Positions 63,807-64,000 of a DNA stretch of 64,000 nucleotides are shown here, piece after piece. Source of the DNA: JBEVJK01 sp963791325 (GTDB taxonomy: Bacteria > Pseudomonadota > Alphaproteobacteria > Rhizobiales > Rhizobiaceae); assembly GCA_963791325.1 (NCBI GenBank), contig CAWBRU010000015.1:62001-126000 (forward strand), read 5' to 3'. Both the position numbers and the translations under genes were made by a program. The notes below the pieces were generated by a model that did no database searches, was not told where the DNA came from, and saw only the letters and a list, made by a program, of their open reading frames with translations. Within the stretch, counting starts at the first letter, position 1; each line of letters opens with the position of its first letter.

Positions 63807-64000
63807 TCCTGTCGCCTTCTAGGGGCGCACTCCATACCGCCGACACAACTAGCGACTATCGATGCCCGCTGTCGCAGTTGGAGCAGTTTGCCGTCGATCC
63901 CGGGCCTGCACTCCTGACCAGCCTGGATGAAAACTTTGCCGCCATGGCGGCGCAGATGATCCAGACCATTCGCAACCTCGACGCCATAGTCGATTGTCCG

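Larger units (their letters stand above)
62581..63834 (+). mobile_element. IS3-family insertion sequence, complete
   Basis: Ends TGGTGTGCGCCCCT and TGGAGTGCGCCCCT match at 13 of 14 positions as inverted repeats. A 3-bp duplication TAC flanks it (62578-62580 and 63835-63837). It is a different subgroup from the element at 61069. Confidence 0.9.
62372..64000 (+). pseudogene. ORF of unknown function interrupted by the second IS3 element
   Basis: Codons 62372-62580 encode MIAVAGHLSRLPGRHDDVLN and later RHRSAQPIVQKILDT. Removing the IS and one copy of the TAC duplication continues the same frame at 63838 with TADTTSDYRCPLSQLEQFAV and QMIQTIRNLDAIVD to the window edge. The frame stays open across the repaired joint, so the IS split a real gene. 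I do not recognise the protein. Confidence 0.55.

Overview
The window is high-GC DNA from an alphaproteobacterium, most probably of the order Hyphomicrobiales (Rhizobiales). This is inferred from a BA14K-type cell-envelope protein, an ilvB leader/attenuator behind a TTGACG / CTAAGG type promoter, a CIRCE-controlled groESL operon, and a class III adenylate cyclase with a TPR tail. No rRNA is present, so genus cannot be fixed from the window.

Positions 1 to about 21,300 look like core chromosome. They hold a MacB-type ABC exporter, a NUDIX hydrolase with an endonuclease/exonuclease/phosphatase gene, a BA14K-like protein, a trypsin-like protease, ilvC, two TetR regulators with palindromic operators, kup (broken by many indels), pdxJ, a RecD-like helicase, an MFS transporter, a 2OG-Fe(II) oxygenase-like protein, and the acetolactate synthase genes ilvB and ilvN. 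ilvB is preceded by a recognisable attenuation leader: a near-leaderless ORF with an Ile-Leu-Val-Val run and an intrinsic terminator. A vapBC pair with a truncated toxin lies between ilvB and ilvN. A flavin monooxygenase and a GGDEF gene that has lost its 5' part end this block.

From about 21,300 onward the DNA is accessory: small orphan genes, gene fragments, IS remnants and intact ISs. Regions are (a) 21.3-25 kb, orphan ORFs, RHH protein, IS256 scar; (b) 25.4-42.1 kb, adenylate cyclase, groESL, a GNAT-like gene, a giant multidomain synthetase (cNMP-binding domain, AMP ligase, carrier protein, membrane-bound left-handed beta-helix, FMN hydroxy-acid dehydrogenase), topoisomerase III and a stand-alone cNMP-binding protein; (c) 42.1-45.3 kb, an IS630 element between two unrelated partial genes plus an unknown operon; (d) 45.9-52.4 kb, a tRNA-Lys 3' fragment typical of an attachment site, an integrase-like C-terminal remnant, secreted proteins, a hydrolase and a DNA ligase; (e) 52.1-58.9 kb, two divergent compact operons with an RHH regulator, an excisionase-like protein, a PD-(D/E)XK nuclease and an HNH protein; (f) 58.95-60.7 kb, a low-GC two-gene cassette of unknown function with its own promoter; (g) 61.1-63.8 kb, two complete IS3-family elements, the second of which splits an ORF that runs off the window.

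The giant synthetase is the most unusual object. With the cyclase and the separate cNMP-binding protein it suggests cyclic-nucleotide control of an acyl- or aminoacyl-modifying membrane enzyme, but its own cNMP pocket seems to lack the usual phosphate-binding arginine. A second general feature is the large number of single-base frameshifts (at least 20) in otherwise well-conserved genes. This means either recent gene decay or residual sequencing error, and it limits how far the broken genes can be interpreted.
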